Positions 49,136 through 61,790 of a stretch of DNA of 64,000 nt are shown here, one piece after another. A program made the position numbers and the translations under genes. The stretch lies in assembly GCF_014171595.1 (NCBI RefSeq), contig NZ_CP050451.1:1550001-1614000 (forward strand), in the 5' to 3' direction. The stretch's first letter is position 1; each line of letters opens with the position of its first letter. The notes under the pieces are model-generated. The model ran no database searches. It saw only the letters and a list, made by a program, of their open reading frames with translations, and was not told the DNA's origin. This stretch comes from Massilia sp. Se16.2.3 (GTDB lineage: Bacteria > Pseudomonadota > Gammaproteobacteria > Burkholderiales > Burkholderiaceae_D).

Positions 49136-49948
49136 ATGCGCCGCTTTCTGCTGACGCTGGTCCTGGCGCTGGCGGCCGGCACGTCGATGGCCGGCACGCC
49201 CTGTGAAGGAACACCCGCCACGCCCGCACAGGTGCGCATGAGCCTGCAGATGGCGGACGCGACCCGCGCCGCACTCGAGTCGATCGACGACGAAGTGGTG
49301 CTGATTGCCCGCGTCGGCCAGGACCTGGGCAAGTACGGCCTGACCTATTCGCACATGGGATTTGCCGTGCGCGAGCATCCGGCAGGGGCCTGGTCGATCG
49401 TCCACAAGCTCAACGGCTGCGGCACGGCCACGTCCGGCCTGTATGACGAAGGCCTGGTCAACTTTTTTTCGGACTCGCCGTTTCGCTACCAGGCCGGCAT
49501 CTGGCGCCTGGCTCCCGGCGCGCAGGCACGGCTGAAGAAAGCCTTGCTCGGCAAGAAGGCCAAGGATTATTTCGAACCGAACTACAGCCTGGTCGCCTAT
49601 CCATTCAGCACGCGCTACCAGAATTCGAATGGCTGGGTGCTGGAAATGCTGGCCTTTGCCGTCGCGCCGGAAGACGAGGCGAACACCCGTCTGAGTGCCC
49701 AAGCCTGGCTGAAGGGAAGCGGCTACCGGCCGACCCAGCTCGAACTGGGCACCATGACCCGCCTGGGCGCACGCATGACCAAGGCGAACGTCGCCTTCGA
49801 CGACCATCCGCCCGAGCTGCGCTGGAGCGGCCATATCCAGACCGTCACGGTCGACTCCATCGTCACCTGGCTGCGTACGCTGCCGGATGGCTGCCAGGCG
49901 ATGGGGTGTCCGGAAGCGCGCGTGGTGTTGCCGGGGGCTGCGAGGTAA
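49136..49948 (+). CDS. DUF2145 family exported protein, cassette copy 1
   Basis: A 270-residue exported protein, signal peptide MRRFLLTLVLALAAG. DUF2145 pattern: VVLIARVGQDLGKYGLTYSH, VREHPAGAWSIVHKLNGCG, YDEGLVNFFSDSPFRYQ and SLVAYPFSTRYQNSNGWVLE, then WLKGSGYRP. The Asp-Tyr-His and Cys spacing is like that of NlpC/P60-type permuted folds, but I cannot show catalysis. About 70 percent of the text matches the protein at 50505. Its upstream region is entirely the inverted-repeat element. Confidence 0.88.
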   Translation: MRRFLLTLVLALAAGTSMAGTPCEGTPATPAQVRMSLQMADATRAALESIDDEVVLIARVGQDLGKYGLTYSHMGFAVREHPAGAWSIVHKLNGCGTATSGLYDEGLVNFFSDSPFRYQAGIWRLAPGAQARLKKALLGKKAKDYFEPNYSLVAYPFSTRYQNSNGWVLEMLAFAVAPEDEANTRLSAQAWLKGSGYRPTQLELGTMTRLGARMTKANVAFDDHPPELRWSGHIQTVTVDSIVTWLRTLPDGCQAMGCPEARVVLPGAAR

Positions 49949-50073
49949 GCCCGAACAAGGCGTGGCGTTGCACTGCTGTTCAATATCGGCTAAGCTTGCA
50001 TGTTTCCGAAAATGCAACTTTGGCGGAATCTGCCATGCGAATGTTCCGCTGCCAAGACCTGATTGGACAGACC

Positions 50074-50508
50074 ATGCGCGCCGCATCCCTCATTGCCCTC
50101 CTGCTTTCCGCCAGCATCGCGACACCGGCATCCGCCGACGAGCAGATACCGCCATGGGCCTTGTCTCTTGCCCTGTCGATCGCACCTTTCTATATGTCTT
50201 CCCAGGCCGCTGGAGACTTGTCCAAGTCGACGTCGGGCGACCCGGCCAAGAACAAGCAGTGGCAGGTCGCGGCAATGCGCACCGAGGGCGACAGGACGGC
50301 ACTCGAACTGCGCAGTGAGGATGGGGCGACGCGGGTCGACACGATGGTGAGCAGCGCCATCGCACGCGCGCACGCTGTGAAGCTGCATGACACCCTGGAG
50401 ATCGAAGCGATCGGCCAGACCGGCTTCGCAGTCAAGAAAGCGGGGGCCACCCTGGTCGTGATGGTGCGTCCCGACACCGGTCTGCTGCATTCGAAGGCCC
50501 GCACGTGA
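50074..50508 (+). CDS. Small exported protein, cassette copy 2
   Basis: A 144-residue exported protein with signal peptide MRAASLIALLLSASI ending in PASA before DEQIPP. It contains a hydrophobic stretch and a beta-rich C-terminus, WQVAAMRTEGDRTALELRSE and GFAVKKAGATLVVMV, ending LHSKART like the protein at 48524. Its last bases overlap the next gene by four (GTGA). A diverged paralogue of 48524; the N-terminal half is much less alike than the end. Function unknown. ATG 50074 starts the signal peptide. Confidence 0.78.
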   Translation: MRAASLIALLLSASIATPASADEQIPPWALSLALSIAPFYMSSQAAGDLSKSTSGDPAKNKQWQVAAMRTEGDRTALELRSEDGATRVDTMVSSAIARAHAVKLHDTLEIEAIGQTGFAVKKAGATLVVMVRPDTGLLHSKART

Positions 50509-51320
50509 TCCTGCGCCGCCTCGTGCTGGCAGCCGTTCTCGCCACCGCGGCGGAAATGGCGCTGGCGGGGCGGCAGTGCGTAAGCCAGGAGGTAGCGCCT
50601 GAGCTGTCGCGCCTGAGCATGCACATCGGCGATGCGACGCGCGCCGCGCTCGGCGCGATCGATGACGAGGTCGTACTCATCGCACGCGTCGGGCAGGATT
50701 TGTCGAAATACGGGCTGACCTATTCGCACATGGCGTTTGCGGTGCGCGAGCACCCGGATGGGGCCTGGTCGGTCGTGCACGAGCTGAATCGTTGCGGCAC
50801 CGGCGAATCGGCGCTGTACGACGAAGGGCTGGTCAACTTTTTCGCCGATGCGCCATTTCGCTACCAGGCCGGCATCTGGCGCCTGGCGCCGCACGCGCAG
50901 CGCCGCCTGAAAACCGCTTTGCTTGGCACGCAGGCCAAGGACTACCATGAGCGGCACTACAGCGCGGTGGCCTATCCCTTCAGCGCGCGCTACCAGAATT
51001 CGAACGGCTGGGTGCTGGAGATGCTGGCCTTCGCGTTTGCCGAGGAAGGCGAGGTAACTGACCGGGCGGGTGCCCAGGCCTGGCTGAAAACGCACGCGTA
51101 TGTGCCGAGCCAGGTCGAAGTCGGCACGCTGCTCCGGTTCGGTGCGCGCGTCATCAAGGCGAATATCGCTTTCGACGACCATCCATCCGCGTTGCGCCGG
51201 GAGGGACACATCCGGCTTGTCACGGTCGATTCCATCGTTACCTGGCTGCGTACGCTGCCGGATGCGTGCCAGGCGACGGGGTGTCCGGAGATGCGGGTGG
51301 TGTTGCCTGGGGCCCGGTAA
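50505..51320 (+). CDS. DUF2145 family exported protein, cassette copy 2
   Basis: A 271-residue exported protein starting at GTG 50505, which overlaps the previous stop (GTGA), so the two are translationally coupled. Signal peptide MILRRLVLAAVLATAAEM then LAG. The DUF2145 text VVLIARVGQDLSKYGLTYSH, YDEGLVNFFADAPFRYQ, and VAYPFSARYQNSNGWVLEML matches its paralogue at 49136 closely. The intact four-base overlap shows what the other cassette looked like before the repeat element entered it. Confidence 0.88.
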   Translation: MILRRLVLAAVLATAAEMALAGRQCVSQEVAPELSRLSMHIGDATRAALGAIDDEVVLIARVGQDLSKYGLTYSHMAFAVREHPDGAWSVVHELNRCGTGESALYDEGLVNFFADAPFRYQAGIWRLAPHAQRRLKTALLGTQAKDYHERHYSAVAYPFSARYQNSNGWVLEMLAFAFAEEGEVTDRAGAQAWLKTHAYVPSQVEVGTLLRFGARVIKANIAFDDHPSALRREGHIRLVTVDSIVTWLRTLPDACQATGCPEMRVVLPGAR

Positions 51321-51359
51321 CGCTGCGCATCCGGTAATCGACCTCCTATATAGACAGCG

Positions 51360-52658
51360 TCACTCGTTCACATGCCGCAGGCGCGTACCGCTCACGGCGC
51401 TTATCGCCAGCACGACCGCGCCGGCGGCGACGAGGACCAGCGCGGTGCGCACGCTGGTGCGCTCGGCCAGCATGCCCGCTGTCATGGCGCCGAGCGGGGC
51501 GCTGGCCACCGTCAGCGAACGCATCGTCGCCACCATCCGGCCCAGCACGGCGTCGGGCGTGACACGCTGGCGCAAGGCGACGTAGGGCACGAAGAACAGC
51601 GTTGCGCCGCAATCGAGCAGGAAGACAACGATGCCGTAGGCGATCGCGGTCGCCGCGCCGCTGCCGAACAGGCCGGCCGGAATGGCGGGCATCAGGGCGA
51701 AGCCCAGGGTGCAGACGCACAGGCCGACCAGGATTGCGCGGCCGGTGCCATAGCGTGCCGATAGCGGCTTGACGAGGATCGAGCCGGCCAGGATGCCGAG
51801 GCCGCCCAGCATTTGCGCCGTTCCCATCACGCCCGGCGCCATGCCGAGCACGCGCGTGGCGAACAGGACGTGCAGCGCGAGGTAGCCATAGAACAGCAGG
51901 TGCCAGAAGCCCGCCGTCCAGGCGAGCGTGCGCAGCAGCCGGTGATTCCAGACAAAGACCAGGCCCTCGCGGATTTCGTGCATGGGATGGGTGTTGGTGG
52001 GCGGGGGCTGCGGCTCGCGGGCACGAATCCGGCGCAAATTCCCTAACGAGGCAATGAAAGCGCCGACCGTGCACAGCAGCGCGACCGGCGCGCCGAGCAG
52101 CTGCACCAGCACGCCCGCCATGCCCGGGCCGACCAGGCGCGCTGCCGATTCGGTGGCGGCGAGCTTTGAGTGGGCATCGACCAGTCCGTTGCGGCCGACG
52201 ATAAAGGTGAGGAACACCTGTTCCGCACTGCCGCCGACGACCAGGCCGCTGCCGATCACGAAGCCGACCGCATACAGCCAATGGATGCTCAGCAGACCCA
52301 GCCACCAGGCTAGCGGCACACTCGCGAGGGCGGTGGCGACCATGATGTCGCTGCACATCATGATCGGCAGGCGCCGCCGGCGGTCGAGGAGCACGCCGGA
52401 AGGCAGCCCGAACAGCAGGAAGGGGAGCGATTCGAGTGCGGCGAGCGTGCCCATCTGGCTTGGCGTCGCATGCATCAGCAGGACGGCACAGATCGGCAGG
52501 GCCAGCAGGGTGATCTGGGACCCGAAATTCATCAGCGTGCTGCTGAGCCAGAGGCGACGGAAGTCGCTGTTTTGCAGCAGGCGGTCGCTGGCCAGGGCAC
52601 TGAGGGCCTTGCGGAGGGAGACGATGATGAGCTCGCGTCGAAATTGCTGAAACAGCAA
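51360..52658 (-). CDS. MFS transporter (EntS/MFS_3-type)
   Basis: A 432-residue integral membrane protein with about 12 helices. The loop 2-3 motif GLPSGVLLDRRRRLPIMMCSD is the major-facilitator motif A; FRRLWLSSTLMNFGSQITLL opens the first helix. The sequence is close to enterobactin-exporter-like MFS_3 proteins that act as efflux pumps. The substrate is not known. It diverges from the enoyl-CoA hydratase gene. The first 30 residues before the first helix may be partly untranslated if a later start is used. Confidence 0.88.
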   Translation of the reverse strand: MLFQQFRRELIIVSLRKALSALASDRLLQNSDFRRLWLSSTLMNFGSQITLLALPICAVLLMHATPSQMGTLAALESLPFLLFGLPSGVLLDRRRRLPIMMCSDIMVATALASVPLAWWLGLLSIHWLYAVGFVIGSGLVVGGSAEQVFLTFIVGRNGLVDAHSKLAATESAARLVGPGMAGVLVQLLGAPVALLCTVGAFIASLGNLRRIRAREPQPPPTNTHPMHEIREGLVFVWNHRLLRTLAWTAGFWHLLFYGYLALHVLFATRVLGMAPGVMGTAQMLGGLGILAGSILVKPLSARYGTGRAILVGLCVCTLGFALMPAIPAGLFGSGAATAIAYGIVVFLLDCGATLFFVPYVALRQRVTPDAVLGRMVATMRSLTVASAPLGAMTAGMLAERTSVRTALVLVAAGAVVLAISAVSGTRLRHVNE

Positions 52659-52728
52659 TGATACCCGCCTTGTTCGCGGGAGGAGGCGCTACAATCGCAG
52701 GGTGTTCAATCTACTTGAAGGGTGCCCC

Positions 52729-53505
52729 ATGGAATATAGTGACCTGCTGATCGAAAACCACGGCAAGGTGGTCGTCATTCGCCTGAACCGTCCGAAGGCG
52801 ATGAATGCGCTGAACGACAACATGATGAACGAGCTCGGCCATGCGCTCTACCAGTACGATGCCGACCCGGCCGTCAACGTCATCGTCCTGACCGGCAGCG
52901 AAAAGGTTTTTGCAGCAGGCGCCGATATCGCCGCCATGGCCAACTACACCTATGCCGACACTTATCCAGGTAACTATATTGGCCGCAACTGGGAACATAT
53001 CCTCAATGTGCGCAAACCCGTGATCGGCGTCGTCGCCGGTTATGCCCTGGGCGGCGGCTGCGAGCTGGCCATGATGTGCGACTTCCTGATTGCCTCCGAC
53101 GCCGCCAAGTTCGGTCAGCCGGAAATCAAGGTCGGCGTCACCCCGGGTGCGGGTGGTACCCAGCGCCTGCCGCGTGCGATCGGCAAGTCGAAAGCCATGG
53201 ACATGCTGTTGACGGCGCGCATGATCGACGCGGCCGAGGCCGAGCGCACCGGGCTGGTGTCGCGCGTCTTCCCAGCCGACAGCCTGATGGAAGAGGCGCT
53301 CAAGGTGGCCAATACCATCGCCGAGATGCCGGTGTCGGTGGCGATGGCGATCAAGGATTCCGTCAACCGTGCCTACGAGACCACCCTCACCGAGGGCGTG
53401 CGTTACGAGCGGCGCTTTTTCCACGCCGCATTCGGTACGCCGGCGCAAAAAGAGGGAATGGCGGCGTTCCTGGAGAAACGCAAAGCGAATTTCGAGGGGA
53501 TGTAG
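52729..53505 (+). CDS. Enoyl-CoA hydratase
   Basis: A 258-residue crotonase-family enzyme, hydrating trans-2-enoyl-CoA in fatty acid beta-oxidation. CoA-binding start VVVIRLNRPKAMNALNDNMM; oxyanion-hole loop FAAGADIAAM; catalytic Glu112 in GYALGGGCELAMM and Glu132 in GQPEIKVGVTPGAGGTQ, spaced 20 residues as in rat ECH. Length is normal. ATG 52729 has GAAGGG before it; ATG 52702 is a weaker option. It may be PaaF/short-chain type; chain length specificity is not readable. Confidence 0.93.
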   Translation: MEYSDLLIENHGKVVVIRLNRPKAMNALNDNMMNELGHALYQYDADPAVNVIVLTGSEKVFAAGADIAAMANYTYADTYPGNYIGRNWEHILNVRKPVIGVVAGYALGGGCELAMMCDFLIASDAAKFGQPEIKVGVTPGAGGTQRLPRAIGKSKAMDMLLTARMIDAAEAERTGLVSRVFPADSLMEEALKVANTIAEMPVSVAMAIKDSVNRAYETTLTEGVRYERRFFHAAFGTPAQKEGMAAFLEKRKANFEGM

Positions 53506-53573
53506 ATTCCCGTCGGCCAATCAGGCAGCCGAGTCTGCCTGGTAATATCTTGCTGGAAATTGCAGAAAAAAAA

Positions 53574-53596
53574 GTGCGCAACAAGGTCTTGCGCAC
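53574..53596. other. Hairpin 3' of enoyl-CoA hydratase
   Basis: GTGCGCAA pairs with TTGCGCAC; an A run precedes it on the plus strand, so the T run is on the minus strand. It may end transcription from either side of the rRNA leader. The rest of 53506-54005 holds only rRNA leader elements. Confidence 0.5.
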
Positions 53597-53704
53597 CCTT
53601 CGCGAACTTTGTTATGATTCGCCTCCGCTTCGGGGCTCAGTGCAAAACGTTAACGAAATCAAGTAGTTAAGTATGCAACAGGCGAAGAAGAGGAAAAAAA
53701 GAAG

Positions 53705-53733
53705 TTGACGACGCAAACGAAACACTGCATAAT
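53705..53733 (+). promoter_or_regulatory. Candidate rRNA operon sigma-70 promoter
   Basis: TTGACG, 17 bases, CATAAT, about 270 bases before the 16S gene, the usual distance for a P1/P2-type rrn promoter. Confidence 0.65.
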
Positions 53734-53810
53734 CTCACTTCTCTGCTGCTGACGAACAAAACGATTCGCGACAAAGCAGCAAGGCAGTACCGCCCTCGGC
53801 GGGAGCCAAA

Positions 53811-53823
53811 GTTCTTTAACAAT
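53811..53823 (+). promoter_or_regulatory. boxA antitermination site in rRNA leader
   Basis: GTTCTTTAACAAT matches the boxA consensus bound by NusB-NusE; the same motif recurs in the 16S-23S spacer. Confidence 0.75.
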
Positions 53824-54005
53824 TAACAGTCGATAAGTGTGGGCGTTTGATGAGGGTGCCGGCTGACTAGTTCAGCTGATTACTTAAATTATCAAATGTT
53901 CACAAAAGTATTAACGTTGCTTAGCAATGAGCGATGGTCAGTATCTTGAGTGGGCGACTCCGCTAGTAATAGCGGATGACACGAAAGTGTCAACAAACAG
54001 AGATT

Positions 54006-58697
<4,692 letters not shown>

Positions 58698-58819
58698 ATA
58701 ACCTTAGCAGGATGTAGATTCAAGAATACAGCGCTGTTTGTTGATACAGCTGCTACCACTTACTTCTTCCAGATTCAGAGCAGCGTTACCCACAAGGGAA
58801 ACGATGCTCGTACAAGTCA

Positions 58820-58935
58820 TGCCTGATGACCATAGCAAGTCGGTCCCACCCCTTCCCATCCCGAACAGGACCGTGAAACGACTTTGCGCCGATGATAGTG
58901 CTGCAACCAGTGTGAAAGTAGGTTATCGTCAGGCT
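58820..58935 (+). rRNA. 5S ribosomal RNA
   Basis: About 116 nt: TGCCTGATGACCATAGC at the 5' end pairs with the 3' end GTTATCGTCAGGC. Central GAACAGGACCGTGAAAC and GCGCCGATGATAGTG are typical of 5S. It follows the 23S by about 120 bases. Confidence 0.95.
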
Positions 58936-58946
58936 AGTTATAAGAG

Positions 58947-58981
58947 AAAAACCCGCTGATTGCGATCAGCGGGTTTTTTTT
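58947..58981 (+). terminator. Rho-independent terminator of the rRNA operon
   Basis: AAACCCGCTGATTG pairs with CGATCAGCGGGTTT, followed by eight T. Confidence 0.92.
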
Positions 58982-58988
58982 CGTCTTG

Positions 58989-59043
58989 AAAACCCCGCCG
59001 GGTCAGGTCCGCACTGTGGAGCCTCACCTCCGCGGGGTTTTTG
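58989..59043 (+). terminator. Second, longer hairpin after the rRNA operon
   Basis: AACCCCGC pairs with GCGGGGTT across a loop of about 38 bases, followed by a T run. The remaining stretch to 59395 has no gene I can support in either strand; it holds short non-coding-like open frames only. Confidence 0.55.
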
Positions 59044-59395
59044 CGTTCGGGCGGCTGTTTTTGCGTAAGGTTCGCAACCCGTCCTCGCGGCCGCTGGTCT
59101 CGATACGCCAACGCGGAGGTAGTCTATGCATTGCTCCAGCAGCGGACTTGTGAACACGCGATCCACCCCTGCAAGCGCACGCGGAGACCGAGTCATCACT
59201 CATCCGTCGCTTCAACACAGGCTGGGCAGACACTTGTCACCGTCGCATCCCCCCCGATTATCAGGACCTCGGGTAAACAAGTGCCGCCCAGTTCTGGTAT
59301 GTCTGTACCCAACTAAAAAAACAGCTGGCTTATGTACGACATTCCGATAACCCGGCGGTTCCATTCCCTCATCGATTTCTCTGCAAGCCTGCAGA

Positions 59396-59869
59396 TCAAG
59401 GCGTGCGGCCTCGAGCCAGAACGTGCCGACGTGCATGAGTAGGCAGCACGAACCACAGTGCGATCAACAGTGCAAAGGTGCCAGCCCCCGACAAAAGGCT
59501 GAGCGGCAGCCATTCTGTGACCGCATGAACGACCGTGAACATGTCGAGGGCCAGGCCGCCGGCCAGGGGCAGGAGGGCGCCGCGGATCAGCCAGGCAGAG
59601 AGCCGGGCCATTCGCCGGTTGGCCTGGCCATGGCAGGTGCGGTAATACACCGCCGGGGTCATTACCATGGCAATCGCGGTCACCACCGTCGCCAGCCCGA
59701 GCACATGGCAAGCCTTGGCATAGTTCGCCAGTTCCGCGAACCGTTCGCTGAATACGGCGATCGTCTGGAAGCCGAATAATGCCTGGACACCAGGAAGGAT
59801 GACCCGCGCTTCCTCGATGATATGACGCATTTCCGCGTCGCTGTCCTGTTCTACTGTCGCACTTTCCAT
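59396..59869 (-). CDS. DUF6328 family membrane protein
   Basis: A 157-residue protein with four membrane helices (about residues 55-73, 85-105, 110-120 and 125-145). The N-terminus has the family text EARVILPGVQALFGFQTIAVF followed by FAELANYAKACHVLGLA and ATVVTAIAMVMTPAVYYR. Function unknown. It lies downstream of rtcR on the same strand, about 90 bases after its stop. Confidence 0.75.
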   Translation of the reverse strand: MESATVEQDSDAEMRHIIEEARVILPGVQALFGFQTIAVFSERFAELANYAKACHVLGLATVVTAIAMVMTPAVYYRTCHGQANRRMARLSAWLIRGALLPLAGGLALDMFTVVHAVTEWLPLSLLSGAGTFALLIALWFVLPTHARRHVLARGRTP

Positions 59870-59959
59870 AGGTGGACAGTACCTGCAAACAGGCGATTTC
59901 CGCGCACGGTTGAGCTAGATAGCGCCCACCAATGCGCCCGCGCTCGGCCCCCACACGGA

Positions 59960-61564
59960 TCAGGCTGCCGGCGCGACAACCTGATCCCAACTCAGCGCAA
60001 AGCGCAGCAGGTATTTCTTGAGGCGGTCCGCATCGTTCGGCCTGGCTTTTGCCTCGCGTGAAACGCTGTAGAGCTTGCGTCCAGCATCGGACAGGCTTTT
60101 CGACTGGCGGCATATGGCGATCACGCTGGAGAGCTGCAGCGCATCGAACAGGTCGAGACCATCGGCCGCTTCCTGCCCGACCAGGTCCGCCAGCGCGACC
60201 GGCCCCTCGATCGCGCGCGCCGTGCGAGGACGCCATAGCCGCTGCAGGCGGGCGATTTCGTCGTCGGCAATGGCTTGCGTGACGCGCCCGGATTCGGCGA
60301 GGGTCGCCATGCGGGTGACCGACGCCCACAGGTCACGGAAATTCCCGCTCCAGGCAGCATCGGGCGACATCGCAAAGCGCATGTAACGCTCGCGCGCTTC
60401 GCGGTTCAGGCGCACCATCTGCCCGTTTTCCTCGCCGAACCGCGCGAGCAGATATTCCAGGTTCGGTTCGATGTCTTCCGCGCGCTCGCGCAGTCCCGGC
60501 AAGGCATAGGTCCACAAATTGATGCGCGCGTACAGGTCTTCGCGAAACCGTCCCGCCAGCACCTCCTGTGCCAGGTCGCGATTGGTGCCAGCAATGAGTA
60601 GGAAATCGCTGCGCACTTCGTTGTCGCTGCCGACCGGCAGGAAACGCTTCTCTTCGATGGCAGTGAGCAGCATCGCCTGCTCGTCCAGTCCCAGTTCTCC
60701 TATCTCGTCAAGGAACAACAGGCCCTTGTCGGCACTACGCAGCAGGCCGGGGCGATCGGCGGCGGCCCCGGTGAAGGCGCCTCGGGTGTGTCCGAACAGG
60801 GTGGAGGCGGCGCCGTCGCCATGCAGCGTTGCACAGTTCACTTCGACGAAACGGCCATCGATCTGGTGGCGCGCTTTTTTCAACTCGTACACCCGGCGTG
60901 CCAGGAAGGACTTGCCGGCACCGGTCGGTCCCATCAGCAGCATCGGCGCGCGCGAGCGGATGGCGACCCGCTCGATCTCGTCGATCATGGCATTGAAGCG
61001 CGGGTTGCGCGTGGCGATCCCCGACTTCAGGAAGGCGACGCCTTCGGCCTGTTCGCGCGAGTAGCGCTGGGCAATCTGGTCGTAACGCGACAAGTCCAGG
61101 TCGATCAGGGCATAGGTTCCAGGCGCTACTTGTCCCGCGCGCGGGGGTGAAGTCTGTACCAGGCGGCCCGGGAAGAAACGTGCCTCGGTCATCAGGAACA
61201 TGCAGATCTGCGCAACGTGGGTGCCGGTCGTGATATGGATCCAGTAATCCTCGTTTTCCGGATCGAAGGGATAGCCTTTGGCGAAGTCGAACAGCGCGCC
61301 GTACACCTCCTCGAAATCCCAGGCGTCGCGTATTGCCAGCTGATGCGGTACTACCCGCGTCTCGGGCGATACCGAGCCGATATCAGCCGTGACCTGATCG
61401 ATCAGGTTACCGATACGGCCGCTATAGAGCAGCTCGAAACGGTCGACCAGCACGTCTTCATGCTGGGTCAGCGCGACGGTCGGGCGCCAGCGCTCCCAGC
61501 GTTTTGGATCCTTGCCGCTATCGAGATTGGTGCCAACGAAGCCGAGTACCACCGTTTTCTTCAT
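59960..61564 (-). CDS. rtcR: RNA repair transcriptional activator RtcR (sigma-54 dependent)
   Basis: A 534-residue regulator. Residues 1-175 are the RtcR CARF-type sensor domain (VVLGFVGTNLDSGKD, VVPHQLAIRDAWDFEEVYGAL, YWIHITTGTHVAQICMFLM), now thought to sense a nucleotide or RNA end signal. The AAA+ domain has Walker A GPTGAGKS (212-219), the sigma-54 contact loop GAFTGA (262-267), Walker B FLDEIGE with Asp286, and then a C-terminal helix-turn-helix. It activates the divergent rtcB-rtcA operon through the sigma-54 site at 61708. Known as the switch of the Rtc RNA repair system. Confidence 0.96.
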   Translation of the reverse strand: MKKTVVLGFVGTNLDSGKDPKRWERWRPTVALTQHEDVLVDRFELLYSGRIGNLIDQVTADIGSVSPETRVVPHQLAIRDAWDFEEVYGALFDFAKGYPFDPENEDYWIHITTGTHVAQICMFLMTEARFFPGRLVQTSPPRAGQVAPGTYALIDLDLSRYDQIAQRYSREQAEGVAFLKSGIATRNPRFNAMIDEIERVAIRSRAPMLLMGPTGAGKSFLARRVYELKKARHQIDGRFVEVNCATLHGDGAASTLFGHTRGAFTGAAADRPGLLRSADKGLLFLDEIGELGLDEQAMLLTAIEEKRFLPVGSDNEVRSDFLLIAGTNRDLAQEVLAGRFREDLYARINLWTYALPGLRERAEDIEPNLEYLLARFGEENGQMVRLNREARERYMRFAMSPDAAWSGNFRDLWASVTRMATLAESGRVTQAIADDEIARLQRLWRPRTARAIEGPVALADLVGQEAADGLDLFDALQLSSVIAICRQSKSLSDAGRKLYSVSREAKARPNDADRLKKYLLRFALSWDQVVAPAA

Positions 61565-61707
61565 GCGTATCCGTATAAATTCTTATCTATCCGGATAATT
61601 TACCATTTGGAAACGAATTAGCAAAATAGTGTGTCGTTTACCTCTTTGCAGTAAAAACGCAGCAATAACAAGCACTTATATGAAGAGGGTGGGGCTCTGG
61701 CAAGGTG

Positions 61708-61724
61708 CTGGCACAGTGTTTGCA
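61708..61724 (+). promoter_or_regulatory. Sigma-54 promoter of rtcBA
   Basis: CTGGCACAGTGTTTGCA: the -24 GG at 61710 and -12 GC at 61722 are exactly 10 bases apart and match YTGGCACG-N4-TTGCW closely. It lies between divergent rtcR and rtcB, as expected for RtcR control. Confidence 0.9.
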
Positions 61725-61790
61725 ATAGAAGAGGTACAACACGAAAACGACAACCTGGGCGCAGTCCCTTCAATAAGACGAGAACGCAGA

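Noticed and set aside
47087..50086. A 999-codon minus-strand open frame
   Set aside because: It lies antisense to mltA and the DUF2145 cassette, is rich in Arg/Gly/His as expected for a shadow of high-GC genes, and shows no family motif.
58982..59395. Short frames after the rRNA operon (one on each strand, 74-91 codons)
   Set aside because: No ribosome site, signal or family pattern, and the two strands compete equally; I see only terminators here.
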